Positions 1 to 9,643 of a DNA stretch of 64,000 bases are shown in pieces. The stretch spans positions 1,638,557 to 1,702,556 of the forward strand of contig CP048620.1 in the NCBI GenBank assembly GCA_015698305.1, read 5' to 3'. Under the pieces are notes generated by a model, which was not told the origin of the DNA, did not search any database, and saw only the letters and a program-made list of their open reading frames with translations. Source of the stretch: Candidatus Nitrohelix vancouverensis. Its GTDB lineage: Bacteria > Nitrospinota > Nitrospinia > Nitrospinales > VA-1. The translations under genes and the position numbers were made by a program. How positions within the stretch are numbered: position 1 is the stretch's first letter; each line of letters starts with the position of its first letter.

Positions 1-52
1 CAATGTAAATCAAGCATCACGGTTCTGGACAGCAAGCGGATGGTTGTTTTCA

Positions 53-3000
53 TTACATTGTCCGCGGTGTGTCAATTGCGTGTTCTTCCAGTCCATAGAC
101 CGCGTAGAGAGAACGAACGATGATCATATTATTATGAAATAAGGGAGTGTCCATAACATATGTACCCAGGTCGATTTTCCAAACAACCTCGCCCGTAGCC
201 GCATTGATTTTCAGTAGCCAGGTTCCAGAGCCAACATAGAGGTGACCATTTTTGTAGGCCGGTTTAGATTTCATCCCGCCATACCCTTTAATTTTCCAGA
301 GCATTTTTCCGGTTTTCAGGTCCGATGCGGTGATGAATTCATCCCATGAGACGCTATAAACGACGTCGCCCACCACTTCAATTCCGTTGAGAATATTGGT
401 GTTGGTTTCAATTTTTTGAACCAAGCTCCCATCATTGATATGCAACTGATAGATAGTACCGTCGATATCGCCGTAGATGACGGTTTTATTATGAATGACA
501 GGGGTGGAATGAGAATGGGTCTTTCCTTGATAGGACCAGATGGATTGTCCTGTACTCTTGTCGACAGCATAGAATTTCCCCTGCCCTACAGTTCCAAGAT
601 ACAAGGCATGTTCGGACTGTGCAATTCCGCTTACAGAGGGCGCTTCGTTGAATGACCACATGGCTGGAGCCTTTCCGCTCCATTCCTCCTTCTCGCGCTC
701 AAAAAAATCAAAGTGATACTCCTGTCCCGCCAGGTGGTAACTTCCGTTATTGGGAGCGATGTGGTAAAAACGTTTTTCATCTATCAAAAATTTCGATTGA
801 ACATAAAATCCGACGGGAGAAAATCCCAATGTGTCCAACGTGTCCAGATTAATGAATCGAATTCGTTTGCGAACATCGTTCGGGGTGTGCTCAACGAGGA
901 ATAATAGATTGTCTCTAAGTGAAAAATATCCTGTGAAGTTCGGGTTTCCGTGGGAGTGTTCTAATTGTTTGCCCTCCCCGGTTTTAGCGTTTAACACCAT
1001 TAAGACTTCATACGTCGTGAAGACGACATTGTTTTTGTAGCGCAAAAGGTGGCCTTGTTCGCGAGGCATGGTGCCGCTGGGAACCTTGCGCATCCATTTG
1101 ATATTGATGGAGGGCAGGTGCTGATTGTTTTCGAAGATGCGTTTTCCCCGGTCCACGCTGTTCAATTCGCTGGATCTAATGAAGTTTTCATGTGTTGGGT
1201 TGTATCCCTTGCAGGCGATCCAAAACGCAACCATGAGCAAAGCGCCGAATAATACTGTCGAAACCTGGATCCAAAGTGGGTAAGGTTGCGCCCATTCTTG
1301 CAATTCCTTCTGAGGCGCGTTCAGCGACCAACGGTAAAAACGCAGGCAATATTTATAGATTTGAGACAGTCCTAATCCGCAGGAAAGCAGAATTGTTAAG
1401 TAGGCATATGGCGTGTAGCCAATTCCGCTTCCACCCATTCCCACCGCATAAATAGCGAATAAGGATGGGATTAAAAAATAAAGCGCAAATCTTATGTTTG
1501 CAAAAATTGCGAAAGGAAGCAAAATCAGGCCCGCGGTCGTGACAAGAAAAAAATAATTTGTGTAATGCTGAGGGATAACGCTGATGAGGCGAGGATGAAC
1601 GTTTTCACAAGTTCCCGGCAATGCATTTCTTACGAAGTTGAATACATTATTAGGGGTGCGATTTTGCCATGCTTTTAATATTTCATCGGGATGGTCGGAC
1701 GCATATTTAAAAAAGAAATCTCGGGAGTATTTTGCGTTAGATTCATTATTGGGGGCTTCGTAGAATTCGTTAGGGTAGAAATCTTTGGTTAGAAAGTAAC
1801 TTTGTTTGACGACAGACATATCGTCGTACATAAACCCCATTGCATTATCTCTGTAGTCATTGCCAACATGAGTGGAAATGGAAACTGAGAAAAGAGAGGC
1901 TTGGTGCATTTCAAACTTTCCAAAACGATATTGATTGAGCGACATGTACAAGAGCGGCAAGCTCAAGGTGCTTATCAGCAATATCGAGATGGTTTTGAAC
2001 GTACATTTTTTCAACCCCCACCCGCAAAAGATCAATGTCAAATATATGAATGGAACCAGTTTTAATTCATTTCTCCATAAAATGAATAGCCCTCCCAGCA
2101 ATCCCCATAGAATTAAATCGCTTGTATTTTGCCGGTGAAATGCAAGGCGGTAAGACAGGATCATCAGAGCGACAAAAAACGCAATGAGCAATCCCCCCTG
2201 ATTCTGCGCTGTCATATAAGTGAAAATCAAGTCTGGGTGGAGCGCTAGAAACGATACAGGAAGGAGCGGAAAAATCCATTGGCCCGGCAGGTCCGACTCT
2301 TTAAAAAGTTTAACCAGGAAAAAATAGAGCGAGATATTCCCAATGAATGCAATTGAGATCATTACGAATCGATAACTCAGCTCTCTATAGACCACCCCGT
2401 CTTCGGGAAAGCCCATGAATTTTGTGACTTCAAAAATTATTTTGAAAAAGGTGGGGATCCCGGGCGCGTAATTATAAAAAGGAAAAAAAAGAGGGTAGGT
2501 TTCCTCTCCCATCTTAAGATCCCAGCTTGTCCATTGATCGTTGCAGTACGAAAAACCCGGCAGGTAAATGGTTTTTAAAATAATCCAGGATTTGTAGAGG
2601 CCAAACAACAGGATGATGGCAAGCGCGATCAACGCAATATTTTTTTGCTGGAGTCTGTGGATAAAACCAGGAGGCTTTAATTCAAACTTTGCGTGCAAAA
2701 GGCAGAGGGGACCGACGACGATAAATGTTAGAACGCTTGAAAGAAATAAGAGACGGTACAAGCGCGACCAGCCATTATGATCCCATCCATCCTTTGAGTT
2801 AAAGGTGTCGGTTAAATGACTGCCGATGGAAAGATCCACTTTAATTTGATTAAGATCTTGCGGATTTTTTGCCGTGATAGTCAGATAGAATGAATCATGA
2901 GACCATGAAAAAAAATCGAAATTGCCGCTTTGGGTGACTGATGTTTTTTGAGGGTTCCAGATCTCAATTGAATCGAGGGTTGGACCATAAAGACTTCCTC

Positions 3001-3301
3001 CTTTGATTTCCATGCGCAAAGGCAAGGTCTGAAATTGGGGAAGTCTGATCTGAACCTGACTGTATAGAAAACGGAAGGATGCGTTTGACGAGAGCGGCAA
3101 TTTTGCCACAAACTTGTTTTTGGCGGCTGTGAATAAATGTAGATCGTTGATGTTCTGTTGAGGAAAGGGCGAAATTAAAGGGCGATAATAGTAAAATATA
3201 AATAAAAACGAAATGATTGCAAATACGAATATGAGTGCAGGGAATTGTAAGGATCTATGCCATCTTGTACCGTTTCTGAGAAACGACATCCCTTGAAACA
3301 T
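53..3301 (-). CDS. Polytopic GT-C-like membrane protein fused to a PQQ-type beta-propeller (paralogue A)
   Basis: Likely 1,082 residues. The frame stays open upstream to 3460, but those 53 residues are unlike the paralogues, whereas the ATG at 3301 lies just before the first membrane helix (about residues 18-38). Visible order: N-terminal helix; an extracytoplasmic beta-rich segment ending in NFDFFSW; a long multi-helix region containing FSYCNDQWT, FYNYAPG and WRNELKLVPF; then about 350 residues of propeller with repeats such as FYAVDKSTGQSIW and the ending YVGSGTWLLK. The helix layout and the 'hP.eil..w.nr' segment recall GT-C glycosyltransferases, but I see no decisive catalytic motif. The propeller should lie on the extracytoplasmic side. 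Paralogues lie at 4730-7957 and 27965-31279. Function is inferred: polymer or lipid-linked sugar handling at the inner membrane. Confidence 0.85.
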   Translation of the reverse strand: MFQGMSFLRNGTRWHRSLQFPALIFVFAIISFLFIFYYYRPLISPFPQQNINDLHLFTAAKNKFVAKLPLSSNASFRFLYSQVQIRLPQFQTLPLRMEIKGGSLYGPTLDSIEIWNPQKTSVTQSGNFDFFSWSHDSFYLTITAKNPQDLNQIKVDLSIGSHLTDTFNSKDGWDHNGWSRLYRLLFLSSVLTFIVVGPLCLLHAKFELKPPGFIHRLQQKNIALIALAIILLFGLYKSWIILKTIYLPGFSYCNDQWTSWDLKMGEETYPLFFPFYNYAPGIPTFFKIIFEVTKFMGFPEDGVVYRELSYRFVMISIAFIGNISLYFFLVKLFKESDLPGQWIFPLLPVSFLALHPDLIFTYMTAQNQGGLLIAFFVALMILSYRLAFHRQNTSDLILWGLLGGLFILWRNELKLVPFIYLTLIFCGWGLKKCTFKTISILLISTLSLPLLYMSLNQYRFGKFEMHQASLFSVSISTHVGNDYRDNAMGFMYDDMSVVKQSYFLTKDFYPNEFYEAPNNESNAKYSRDFFFKYASDHPDEILKAWQNRTPNNVFNFVRNALPGTCENVHPRLISVIPQHYTNYFFLVTTAGLILLPFAIFANIRFALYFLIPSLFAIYAVGMGGSGIGYTPYAYLTILLSCGLGLSQIYKYCLRFYRWSLNAPQKELQEWAQPYPLWIQVSTVLFGALLMVAFWIACKGYNPTHENFIRSSELNSVDRGKRIFENNQHLPSINIKWMRKVPSGTMPREQGHLLRYKNNVVFTTYEVLMVLNAKTGEGKQLEHSHGNPNFTGYFSLRDNLLFLVEHTPNDVRKRIRFINLDTLDTLGFSPVGFYVQSKFLIDEKRFYHIAPNNGSYHLAGQEYHFDFFEREKEEWSGKAPAMWSFNEAPSVSGIAQSEHALYLGTVGQGKFYAVDKSTGQSIWSYQGKTHSHSTPVIHNKTVIYGDIDGTIYQLHINDGSLVQKIETNTNILNGIEVVGDVVYSVSWDEFITASDLKTGKMLWKIKGYGGMKSKPAYKNGHLYVGSGTWLLKINAATGEVVWKIDLGTYVMDTPLFHNNMIIVRSLYAVYGLEEHAIDTPRTM

Positions 3302-3602
3302 TATGCGTCGCCTACTTGTATGCTGACAAATTGATAGGTGGGCATCATGAAATAATGGTAAGTTTTTTAAGTTAGAAAAGGATATTGATGGAAAAACGGA
3401 TAGTTGAACGCCATCTGGGCAGAGGTAAATGCGGTAGCTATCGCCAGTTTGGCTAAGCACATTTTAATAAGAAATGTGAGTTTGTCCATAATTATCTTAC
3501 GGACTGTTTTCCATCGGGGCTTACTGCTGAGCTGATAATGAAATCGAAAGAATGATCTGACCGTTTTTCAAAGACCCCGTTAAACAATTATTGAGGGATA
3601 CG
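3302..3602. other. Intergenic / upstream region of paralogue A
   Basis: About 300 bases between the methyltransferase stop and the preferred start of paralogue A. The part next to 3301 could be translated as an N-terminal extension of that gene, but it is unlike its relatives. On the gene's strand the bases before the ATG contain only a weak AGG. I see no convincing hairpin terminator and no RNA gene. Confidence 0.4.
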
Positions 3603-4514
3603 CTATTTTTTCTCTAAAACAAATTGTACGGTAGACGAATTAGAGACAATAGATTGAAACATGCTGATGGGTATGAAAAACAAGAGGAGTAGAGAGAAAT
3701 AAGCGCTTCTGCCGTTGTTCAAGCGGGCCTTGAACAGGTTGTGTTGAATATAGTGCTGGATCGAAAGCGCCCAGTGAACAGGTTGTAACGTGTTTTTAAT
3801 CTGACGTATTTTGAATCCAGATTTTTCTGCCAGTTGCTTAATGTTTTCCTCGTTTAAAAGATACAGGTGCATGGGTGCGCTGTAGCCTCCCCAATACTTG
3901 CCAAATAGTTTACAGTCCCATGAATTGATGTTTGGCGTCTCACCGACGATTAGCCCTCCTTTGTCTAATAATTCGTGACAGGATTGAAGGAAGGAGAGTG
4001 GATCGAGCACATGCTCTATGAGATTTTCAATGATAATCAGGTTGAAATTTCTTTGTGGGTAGGTCTCCGTATCTAGCAATCCATGATGAACTTCAAAGCC
4101 GTTTGCGCGGGCGCTTTGAACAGCGACTGCATTAAAATCCAATCCAAATATCTGTTTGAACCCTCTGTTTCTGAATTCTCCAAGCAAATCCCCTTTGCCG
4201 CAACCAACCTCTAAAATTTTTTCGCCGTTTGTGATGAATTGGGAATAGCGGATGACTTTGTATTTCCAATACCAGGCCTTTAATTTCTTGATTAAGAAAT
4301 AATGATGGGATGTGAAGCCATGGTAATCGTCGGGATAATATTTCTTGATATCATCTAAATTCGGGAAAGGGTCTATTGTCAGCAAACCGCATGCATTGCA
4401 TCGCGTGAAAGAAAATTTTCCCGGGTTGTTGTATTCCCAGTCGAGAATGTTTTGAACTGCAATTTCAAAACTATCTGATGAGCATAAAAAGCAAGCTCCA
4501 CGATCATTAGACAT
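3603..4514 (-). CDS. Class I SAM-dependent methyltransferase with N-terminal Cys4 zinc motif
   Basis: 303 residues. Two CxxC pairs at the N terminus (C8/C11 and C39/C42, the latter in RCNACGL) form a probable zinc ribbon. They are followed by motif I, LEVGCGKGDL, at about 101-110, an acidic residue in FGLDFNA, and the IIENLIEHVLDPLSFL segment typical of the Methyltransf_23 type. This zinc-ribbon plus Rossmann layout is common in methyltransferases of sugar and polysaccharide clusters that act on nucleotide-linked or lipid-linked sugars. The C terminus has a hydrophobic stretch (LLLLFFIPISMF) that may associate with membrane. It sits between two copies of the propeller-fused membrane protein and is probably part of the same unit. 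The exact acceptor cannot be told. Confidence 0.85.
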   Translation of the reverse strand: MSNDRGACFLCSSDSFEIAVQNILDWEYNNPGKFSFTRCNACGLLTIDPFPNLDDIKKYYPDDYHGFTSHHYFLIKKLKAWYWKYKVIRYSQFITNGEKILEVGCGKGDLLGEFRNRGFKQIFGLDFNAVAVQSARANGFEVHHGLLDTETYPQRNFNLIIIENLIEHVLDPLSFLQSCHELLDKGGLIVGETPNINSWDCKLFGKYWGGYSAPMHLYLLNEENIKQLAEKSGFKIRQIKNTLQPVHWALSIQHYIQHNLFKARLNNGRSAYFSLLLLFFIPISMFQSIVSNSSTVQFVLEKK

Positions 4515-4729
4515 TTTGGCTAATCGAGTGAATGGAAGGATTGATACATATTGGATATTTAGAGTCAGAGCGAATCAGGATATTTCAATTCGGAGCAGGT
4601 AATGCGAACAAAGATTATCACGCGTTACTCATTTGCGCCAGCCTAAATGTCCCGGCCTATGGTGGCTGTCCTCACTACGACCGTGTATTCTTGGCAGAAT
4701 TTAATCTGGATCAGAAGGCCATGTGGCAA

Positions 4730-7700
4730 TCATCCAGTCCGTAATTCTTCAACTCCATAGACTCCGTAATATCCTCGAATAAGAATCATTTGATCTAGGA
4801 TCAAGGGAGTATCGTTGATGAACATTCCAAGATTGATCTCCCATAACACGCGCCCGTCGACGGGGTCAATTTTCATCAGCCATGTTCCTGCGCCCACGTA
4901 GATGGCTTTCTGGTGGGAGAGCGGCGTGGACATAACGGCTCCTCGCCCTTGAGTTCGCCAAATGATTTTCTCCTCTTGTAAATTCGCGGCTACGAAAGAG
5001 CCGGACCAGGAGCCAAGGTAGACAATGCCATCCTTATACTCAATGCCCTTGAACACTTCCATGTCAGCGTCTACTTGCTTGAGTAATTTTCCTGTCTGGA
5101 TATCAAGCTGATAAATCATTCCTGTTTTGTCTGAATAAATCACAGAATCCTCGAGAACCACAGGGGTTGCATGTGAATTCCCTCGCCCCTGAAATTCCCA
5201 ACGGATGTTGCCGGTTTTTTTATCGATAGCAATGAATTTCCCATCTTTCAGAGTCCCGGAAAAGATCGTATCGTTTGACAGCGCCAAGTTGCTCAGCGCA
5301 GGTAGTTCCTCCAGCAACCAGGAGCCATCAGCGGATCCAGATTTTTTGCCGGCTGAAGAAGTGTAGGAATGCTTGACGATATGATAGGTTCCCTTTGTAG
5401 GAGCGTTGAAATAAATGGAATGCTCATCGGCCTCTATGTTGGAGTAAATATAATAATTGGTTGGAGCCTGGTGTAATGTGTTTCCGGTTTCAATGTCGAC
5501 GACTCGCAATACTTGTTCGCCCTTGTTCCCGTATTCAGCGATGAATAATTTCCCGTTATGAATGGTGAAAAATCCCTCGATGCACCCTGTACTGTGAGGG
5601 AAGGGTCGTTTGGAACTGATATGGCCGGTGGCCGGATCGATAATCACAAGATCGCCTGCCTGGTCAAAAATAGCTTTGTCCTTGTAGGGCAGAAGATGGC
5701 CGTCGTCAAAGGGATAGGTGACATAGGGGGCCGGATGAAACCAGCGGATTTGTAATGTGTCCATATGTTTGTTGCCATTATAAATCCGTTGCATGCGGTC
5801 TTGCTCGTTGATCTGGCTGGGGCTCATGTGGTTGAAGGCGATGGGATCGTATCCATTCATTCCTAAAATAATACAGACGTACAGAATCGCCGCTAGTATG
5901 ACGACGGCTCCATTTGCAAGGGAAAGCTTTCGATGATTGACTGCGGCCTCATTATCTACTGAGAGGGTTTTCCCGGTCAGCAGGTAATCATAAAATCGGG
6001 AAAGTTGTTTCCAAACCCCAGCCATTCCCATGACGAGCGCTAATATGAAGGTCAAGAAAATATAAGGGAAATAACCGATACCGCTTCCAGCAAATCCGAC
6101 GATTCCCAGTCCAAATACAGCGGGCAGGAGAGCAAATAAGGTCAACCGACCAAAAGACGCAATTGCAAAGGGCATGAAGAATAAATTGGCTCCAAGTAAC
6201 AGCCATATGAAATGACCGCCGACGGGCTTAAACCATTTATCAAATCTTTGCGCCACGTTGTCGCACGCGGGCATTGCCTTGCTGACGACGCCAAATATAT
6301 GTTGAGGGATCCTTCGGCTCCATGAGATCAGTAAATCTGAAGGGGTCGATAAAAGATGTTTGAAATAATACTGTTGCTGATACTTTGCATTTCCGGAATC
6401 GGTGGGGTTCAAATCCTTGTTCATATAATGACCCAATCGAGCCGTTTGACAGTCCCAGAAGATTATCCCCTTTGAATTATCGTTGTAGCCGTAGCCTATA
6501 TTATTGATGGGGACGATAGAAAACTGACCGCTGTCATGCAGAGCAAATTTGTTATATTCATTCTTGTTGTAAAACATAATTGCAAGAGGTAGCAGTATTG
6601 TGCAGACAATCAGAGCGCTTCCTATTTTGAATGATCCCTTTCGATCTCCTCTTGCAATCAGAATCAAAGCGATCAAAATAAATGGAAGAATCGCTAATTC
6701 GTTTCTCCAGAGAATTGCAAGCCCGCCGATCATTCCAAACAGGAGAATGAATTTCCAGTCTGGCGATTCGCTCAATCTGTGAGAGACAATCAAAAAGGCA
6801 ATGAATATTGCAGGGAATAAGCCCGCCTGAACGCCTGTATGAACGCCGGACGATAAATAGGAGACGATCATTTCTGGCCAAAGCGACAACATCGCAAAGA
6901 TCAGTAAGGGAAACAGGCGAGCGCCGGGAAGTTTATTTTTTTTCCAGAAACGAACTGAAAAAAAGTAGAGAGCTATATTTGCAATCGTCGCGATTATGAA
7001 TTGAACCACCCGGTGCGAGACTTCGTCATGGATCACATCTCCCGGTGGAAAACCCGCTTTTGCGGCCAGCCAGAAAATAGTCGAGTAGAACATGGCTTGA
7101 CCCGGCGCATAATTGAAAAATGGAATGTGAGGAATATCTTTGGATCGAGTGACATGCAATACAGCTGTGGTCCAATGTCCGTTGCAGAAGGAAAATTCAG
7201 GAAGGTAGATGTCGACTAAAATGGAGTATGCAAGAAACACGCTCGAAGCAAGGATCGTCCAGAACAGGGTCAATGAGATGGCGTCTCGTTTCGATTCGCT
7301 AGGCGACCAGCCACGTATTTCACAAACTCTTGCCATGAGGCAGGTTGGGCCGAACAGAAGGTAGAAACTGCAAAGAGCAATAAAAACCATTAAATGCAAT
7401 TTGCCGAGGCCAAATGTTTCCCAGGGGTCATCAGGGCGAAACAGGTCCGAAATGCGGTCTCCAATGATGAAATAGAACTTCAGCGATGAAAGCTCCTCTA
7501 CATTATTGCCAGAGATCGTCAGAAAGAAGCTGCGATGTTGCCATGAGAAAAAGTCGAGAGTGGTGGTTTCATTCTGGGGTTCAGGGTTCGGGTTCCAGAC
7601 AAGGCGTTCAGCCAATACAGGGCCCGATGGGCCGTCTCCTCTGATTTCAATTTTTATTGGGGTGGACTGGTGAGGCGGTAATTCCATCCTGATCTGGCTG

Positions 7701-7957
7701 TAAAGAAAACGTAAGTTGGAAAATACCGGGAAAGGAAGTTTGACGAGCTTTTTCTTGTCCGCAAATTTAAAAATTTTATAATTTGCGACGGTGGTTGGAT
7801 TAATGGGTTCGTAGACAGGGCGAAAATAAATAACTAACAGAATCGTTACAGGTAGCAGGATAAAAAGTAATAGCGCAAACCATCGGACGACTTGCGCGAT
7901 TATAGAAATTTTTCCAGGCATGACCTTTGCTGATTCTTGAGGTGGGTCGAGTGACAT
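4730..7957 (-). CDS. Polytopic GT-C-like membrane protein fused to a PQQ-type beta-propeller (paralogue B)
   Basis: 1,075 residues, collinear with paralogues A and C along the whole length. Landmarks: N-terminal helix at about residues 20-43; the extracytoplasmic segment with RFLYSQIRMELP and LDFFSW; membrane region with FSFCNGHWTT, FNYAPGQAMF and ILWRNELAILPF; then propeller repeats (KFIAIDKKTGNIRWEF, IYQLDIQTGKLLKQ, YVGAGTWLMKIDPVDG) and the shared ending with GVYGVEEL. The propeller repeats have the G-x-x-x-A-x-D-x-x-T-G-x-x-x-W pattern of PQQ/BamB-type blades, but nothing shows that cofactor is bound. Separated from the upstream acyltransferase by about 310 bp, so it may have its own promoter. 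The role is inferred as for paralogue A. Confidence 0.87.
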   Translation of the reverse strand: MSLDPPQESAKVMPGKISIIAQVVRWFALLLFILLPVTILLVIYFRPVYEPINPTTVANYKIFKFADKKKLVKLPFPVFSNLRFLYSQIRMELPPHQSTPIKIEIRGDGPSGPVLAERLVWNPNPEPQNETTTLDFFSWQHRSFFLTISGNNVEELSSLKFYFIIGDRISDLFRPDDPWETFGLGKLHLMVFIALCSFYLLFGPTCLMARVCEIRGWSPSESKRDAISLTLFWTILASSVFLAYSILVDIYLPEFSFCNGHWTTAVLHVTRSKDIPHIPFFNYAPGQAMFYSTIFWLAAKAGFPPGDVIHDEVSHRVVQFIIATIANIALYFFSVRFWKKNKLPGARLFPLLIFAMLSLWPEMIVSYLSSGVHTGVQAGLFPAIFIAFLIVSHRLSESPDWKFILLFGMIGGLAILWRNELAILPFILIALILIARGDRKGSFKIGSALIVCTILLPLAIMFYNKNEYNKFALHDSGQFSIVPINNIGYGYNDNSKGIIFWDCQTARLGHYMNKDLNPTDSGNAKYQQQYYFKHLLSTPSDLLISWSRRIPQHIFGVVSKAMPACDNVAQRFDKWFKPVGGHFIWLLLGANLFFMPFAIASFGRLTLFALLPAVFGLGIVGFAGSGIGYFPYIFLTFILALVMGMAGVWKQLSRFYDYLLTGKTLSVDNEAAVNHRKLSLANGAVVILAAILYVCIILGMNGYDPIAFNHMSPSQINEQDRMQRIYNGNKHMDTLQIRWFHPAPYVTYPFDDGHLLPYKDKAIFDQAGDLVIIDPATGHISSKRPFPHSTGCIEGFFTIHNGKLFIAEYGNKGEQVLRVVDIETGNTLHQAPTNYYIYSNIEADEHSIYFNAPTKGTYHIVKHSYTSSAGKKSGSADGSWLLEELPALSNLALSNDTIFSGTLKDGKFIAIDKKTGNIRWEFQGRGNSHATPVVLEDSVIYSDKTGMIYQLDIQTGKLLKQVDADMEVFKGIEYKDGIVYLGSWSGSFVAANLQEEKIIWRTQGRGAVMSTPLSHQKAIYVGAGTWLMKIDPVDGRVLWEINLGMFINDTPLILDQMILIRGYYGVYGVEELRTG

Positions 7958-8266
7958 GGATAGCCGACCAAATTAGTTACAGCGCTTTAGATGAAGGGCT
8001 GAGGGTTCAAATACATGTTTTCAGGGTATCGAGGGCTTTTCCTGAATGCCATAGCTTGCATAAAGGCCACGGATAATAATGTACCCTTTTAATTAAAGAG
8101 GTGTCAAAAAATCAAGAACCCTCTGCGAATTGCTTACGTGTTCCCTGTGTGATGAGTCGATGGGATTGGCTCGTAGGGCGAACTGATACGGTTTTGATAG
8201 AAAACGAGAAGACATCGGCAGTGCACAGATTGAATTGCCTCGCAAGATTGACGGTGTTGGGAGGGG
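7958..8266. other. Intergenic region
   Basis: About 310 bases between two minus-strand genes. It includes an imperfect A/T-rich palindrome around 8087-8102 (CCCTTTTAATTAAAGAGG), too weak and without the T-run needed to call a terminator. The short plus-strand frame starting at 8101 has no recognisable product. Probably the promoter region of paralogue B. Confidence 0.35.
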
Positions 8267-9604
8267 TTAACGTTCAAATCCTCTAACGCGATCCCGGACG
8301 GGTTCTACTATTTTTTCAATAGATAAAGCCAGGAAGACTGAAAAAATCAGGCATCCCACTACAATGGAAAAACTAATTTCAGGTTCAAGAATGAATATAT
8401 GTTCGCCTAAATAATTCCGCGTCATTTCTATAATAAATGTATGAGAAATATAAAGTGGGTAGGATAAATTGCCAAGGAAATGGTCTATTTTAGACCGGCG
8501 CGTCAGCAAAAACAGGAAAGGAATCAGCAACATTACAGAAATATATATTATCCAAATGATCAGTCCATCTGCCCCCTGTTGATGAATCCAAACTTGACTG
8601 TTCTCCTTTCCCCAATAAACATCGTAGATGAATAACAACAATGCATGAGGCCATAACACCATTCCAAAGGTGGTCCACGCCGGGTTGTCTTTAACTCTTG
8701 AATAAATAATATAGGCAAGATGTCCCATCAAGAAAAAGACCATGACTCCTGGGAAAACAGAATACATCTGGAAAAGACCATAATTCCCCATCTCTGTTTC
8801 ATAATATTCTGATTTCAGCCAGTACCGCCAGCCCAGACCCGCTCCTATCAGGCACAGGATCATCCATGTTTTAAGTCGATGGACTAAGGGTGTCAAAAGG
8901 TAGTACTGAAGTTCAATCCCTAAAGACCATGCAGGGACAATGATCAGATAATTTTCCGTAAACCAGGATAAATTAACAAATGAATAAAGTAGATCGGCTC
9001 CGAAAATTGATATGTTTGGAATTACGCTTAGGTATCCAATAAAATTTTGCCACGGATCATAGGGCGTATAGTTGCGTTGTATTAATGAGCCATAGAGAAA
9101 GTAGAGGAAGGCGATAAAGACTGCGGAAATCAGGGTTATATTTATTGGGAAATAAATCTCCCGGGTATTGTTGTTTTTTGTGATCAATCGGCCAAGTTTT
9201 TGAAACATTCTTCGCAATAAATTGTTTAGCCTGTTGAGAGGCTTATATTGAACAGGCGTTCCAAAATGCTCGGATAATGTGAATATGATCAGGTAAAAAA
9301 TAAAACTCCAAATAAAAAAAACAAGCGCCATGGCGCTAAGGGATTCGAGGTCGTAATATTTTTTGCAGACCAGGTGCAATACAATGACAAAAATAAATGT
9401 GGGAAACAGGCGCAGGTATCGATTCGCATAGAAATTTTTAGGGGAGTCTTTGTAATCCTCAAACACCAATCCCATATAAAATCCCGAGATTGTAAAAAAC
9501 ATCATTACAGAGGAGTTGGAGTTGACCAGCGCATAGTCTCCAATTCCGTTGGAGGTGTGCACGATGCAAACAGATAAGGCTAATATGAGTCGGAGAATTC
9601 CCAC
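8267..9604 (-). CDS. Acyltransferase family 3 (OafA/YrhL type) membrane protein
   Basis: 445 residues and about ten hydrophobic helices. The N terminus carries the family signature: RLILALSVCIVHTS, with the conserved His near residue 16, followed by a 'FFTISGFYMG' helix and 'YANRYLRLFPTF' with the paired arginines. Members transfer O-acetyl or other acyl groups from cytoplasmic acyl-CoA onto sugars across the membrane, and a free-standing one in a polysaccharide locus is normally an O-antigen or capsule O-acetyltransferase. The sequence ends with a PLYISHTFIIE-type helix and a basic cytoplasmic tail. No extra SGNH domain is fused. The start has the usual position relative to the first helix. 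Confidence 0.85.
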   Translation of the reverse strand: MGILRLILALSVCIVHTSNGIGDYALVNSNSSVMMFFTISGFYMGLVFEDYKDSPKNFYANRYLRLFPTFIFVIVLHLVCKKYYDLESLSAMALVFFIWSFIFYLIIFTLSEHFGTPVQYKPLNRLNNLLRRMFQKLGRLITKNNNTREIYFPINITLISAVFIAFLYFLYGSLIQRNYTPYDPWQNFIGYLSVIPNISIFGADLLYSFVNLSWFTENYLIIVPAWSLGIELQYYLLTPLVHRLKTWMILCLIGAGLGWRYWLKSEYYETEMGNYGLFQMYSVFPGVMVFFLMGHLAYIIYSRVKDNPAWTTFGMVLWPHALLLFIYDVYWGKENSQVWIHQQGADGLIIWIIYISVMLLIPFLFLLTRRSKIDHFLGNLSYPLYISHTFIIEMTRNYLGEHIFILEPEISFSIVVGCLIFSVFLALSIEKIVEPVRDRVRGFER

Positions 9605-9643
9605 TAATGGCTTCCTATATTAAGTAGATGCGACTGGCTGTAA

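Noticed and set aside
8085-8103. Rho-independent terminator at the A/T-rich palindrome
   Set aside because: The stem is short and A/T-rich and no T-run follows on either strand.
8101-8286. 61-codon plus frame upstream of paralogue B
   Set aside because: Runs into the acyltransferase gene on the other strand and has no protein features.
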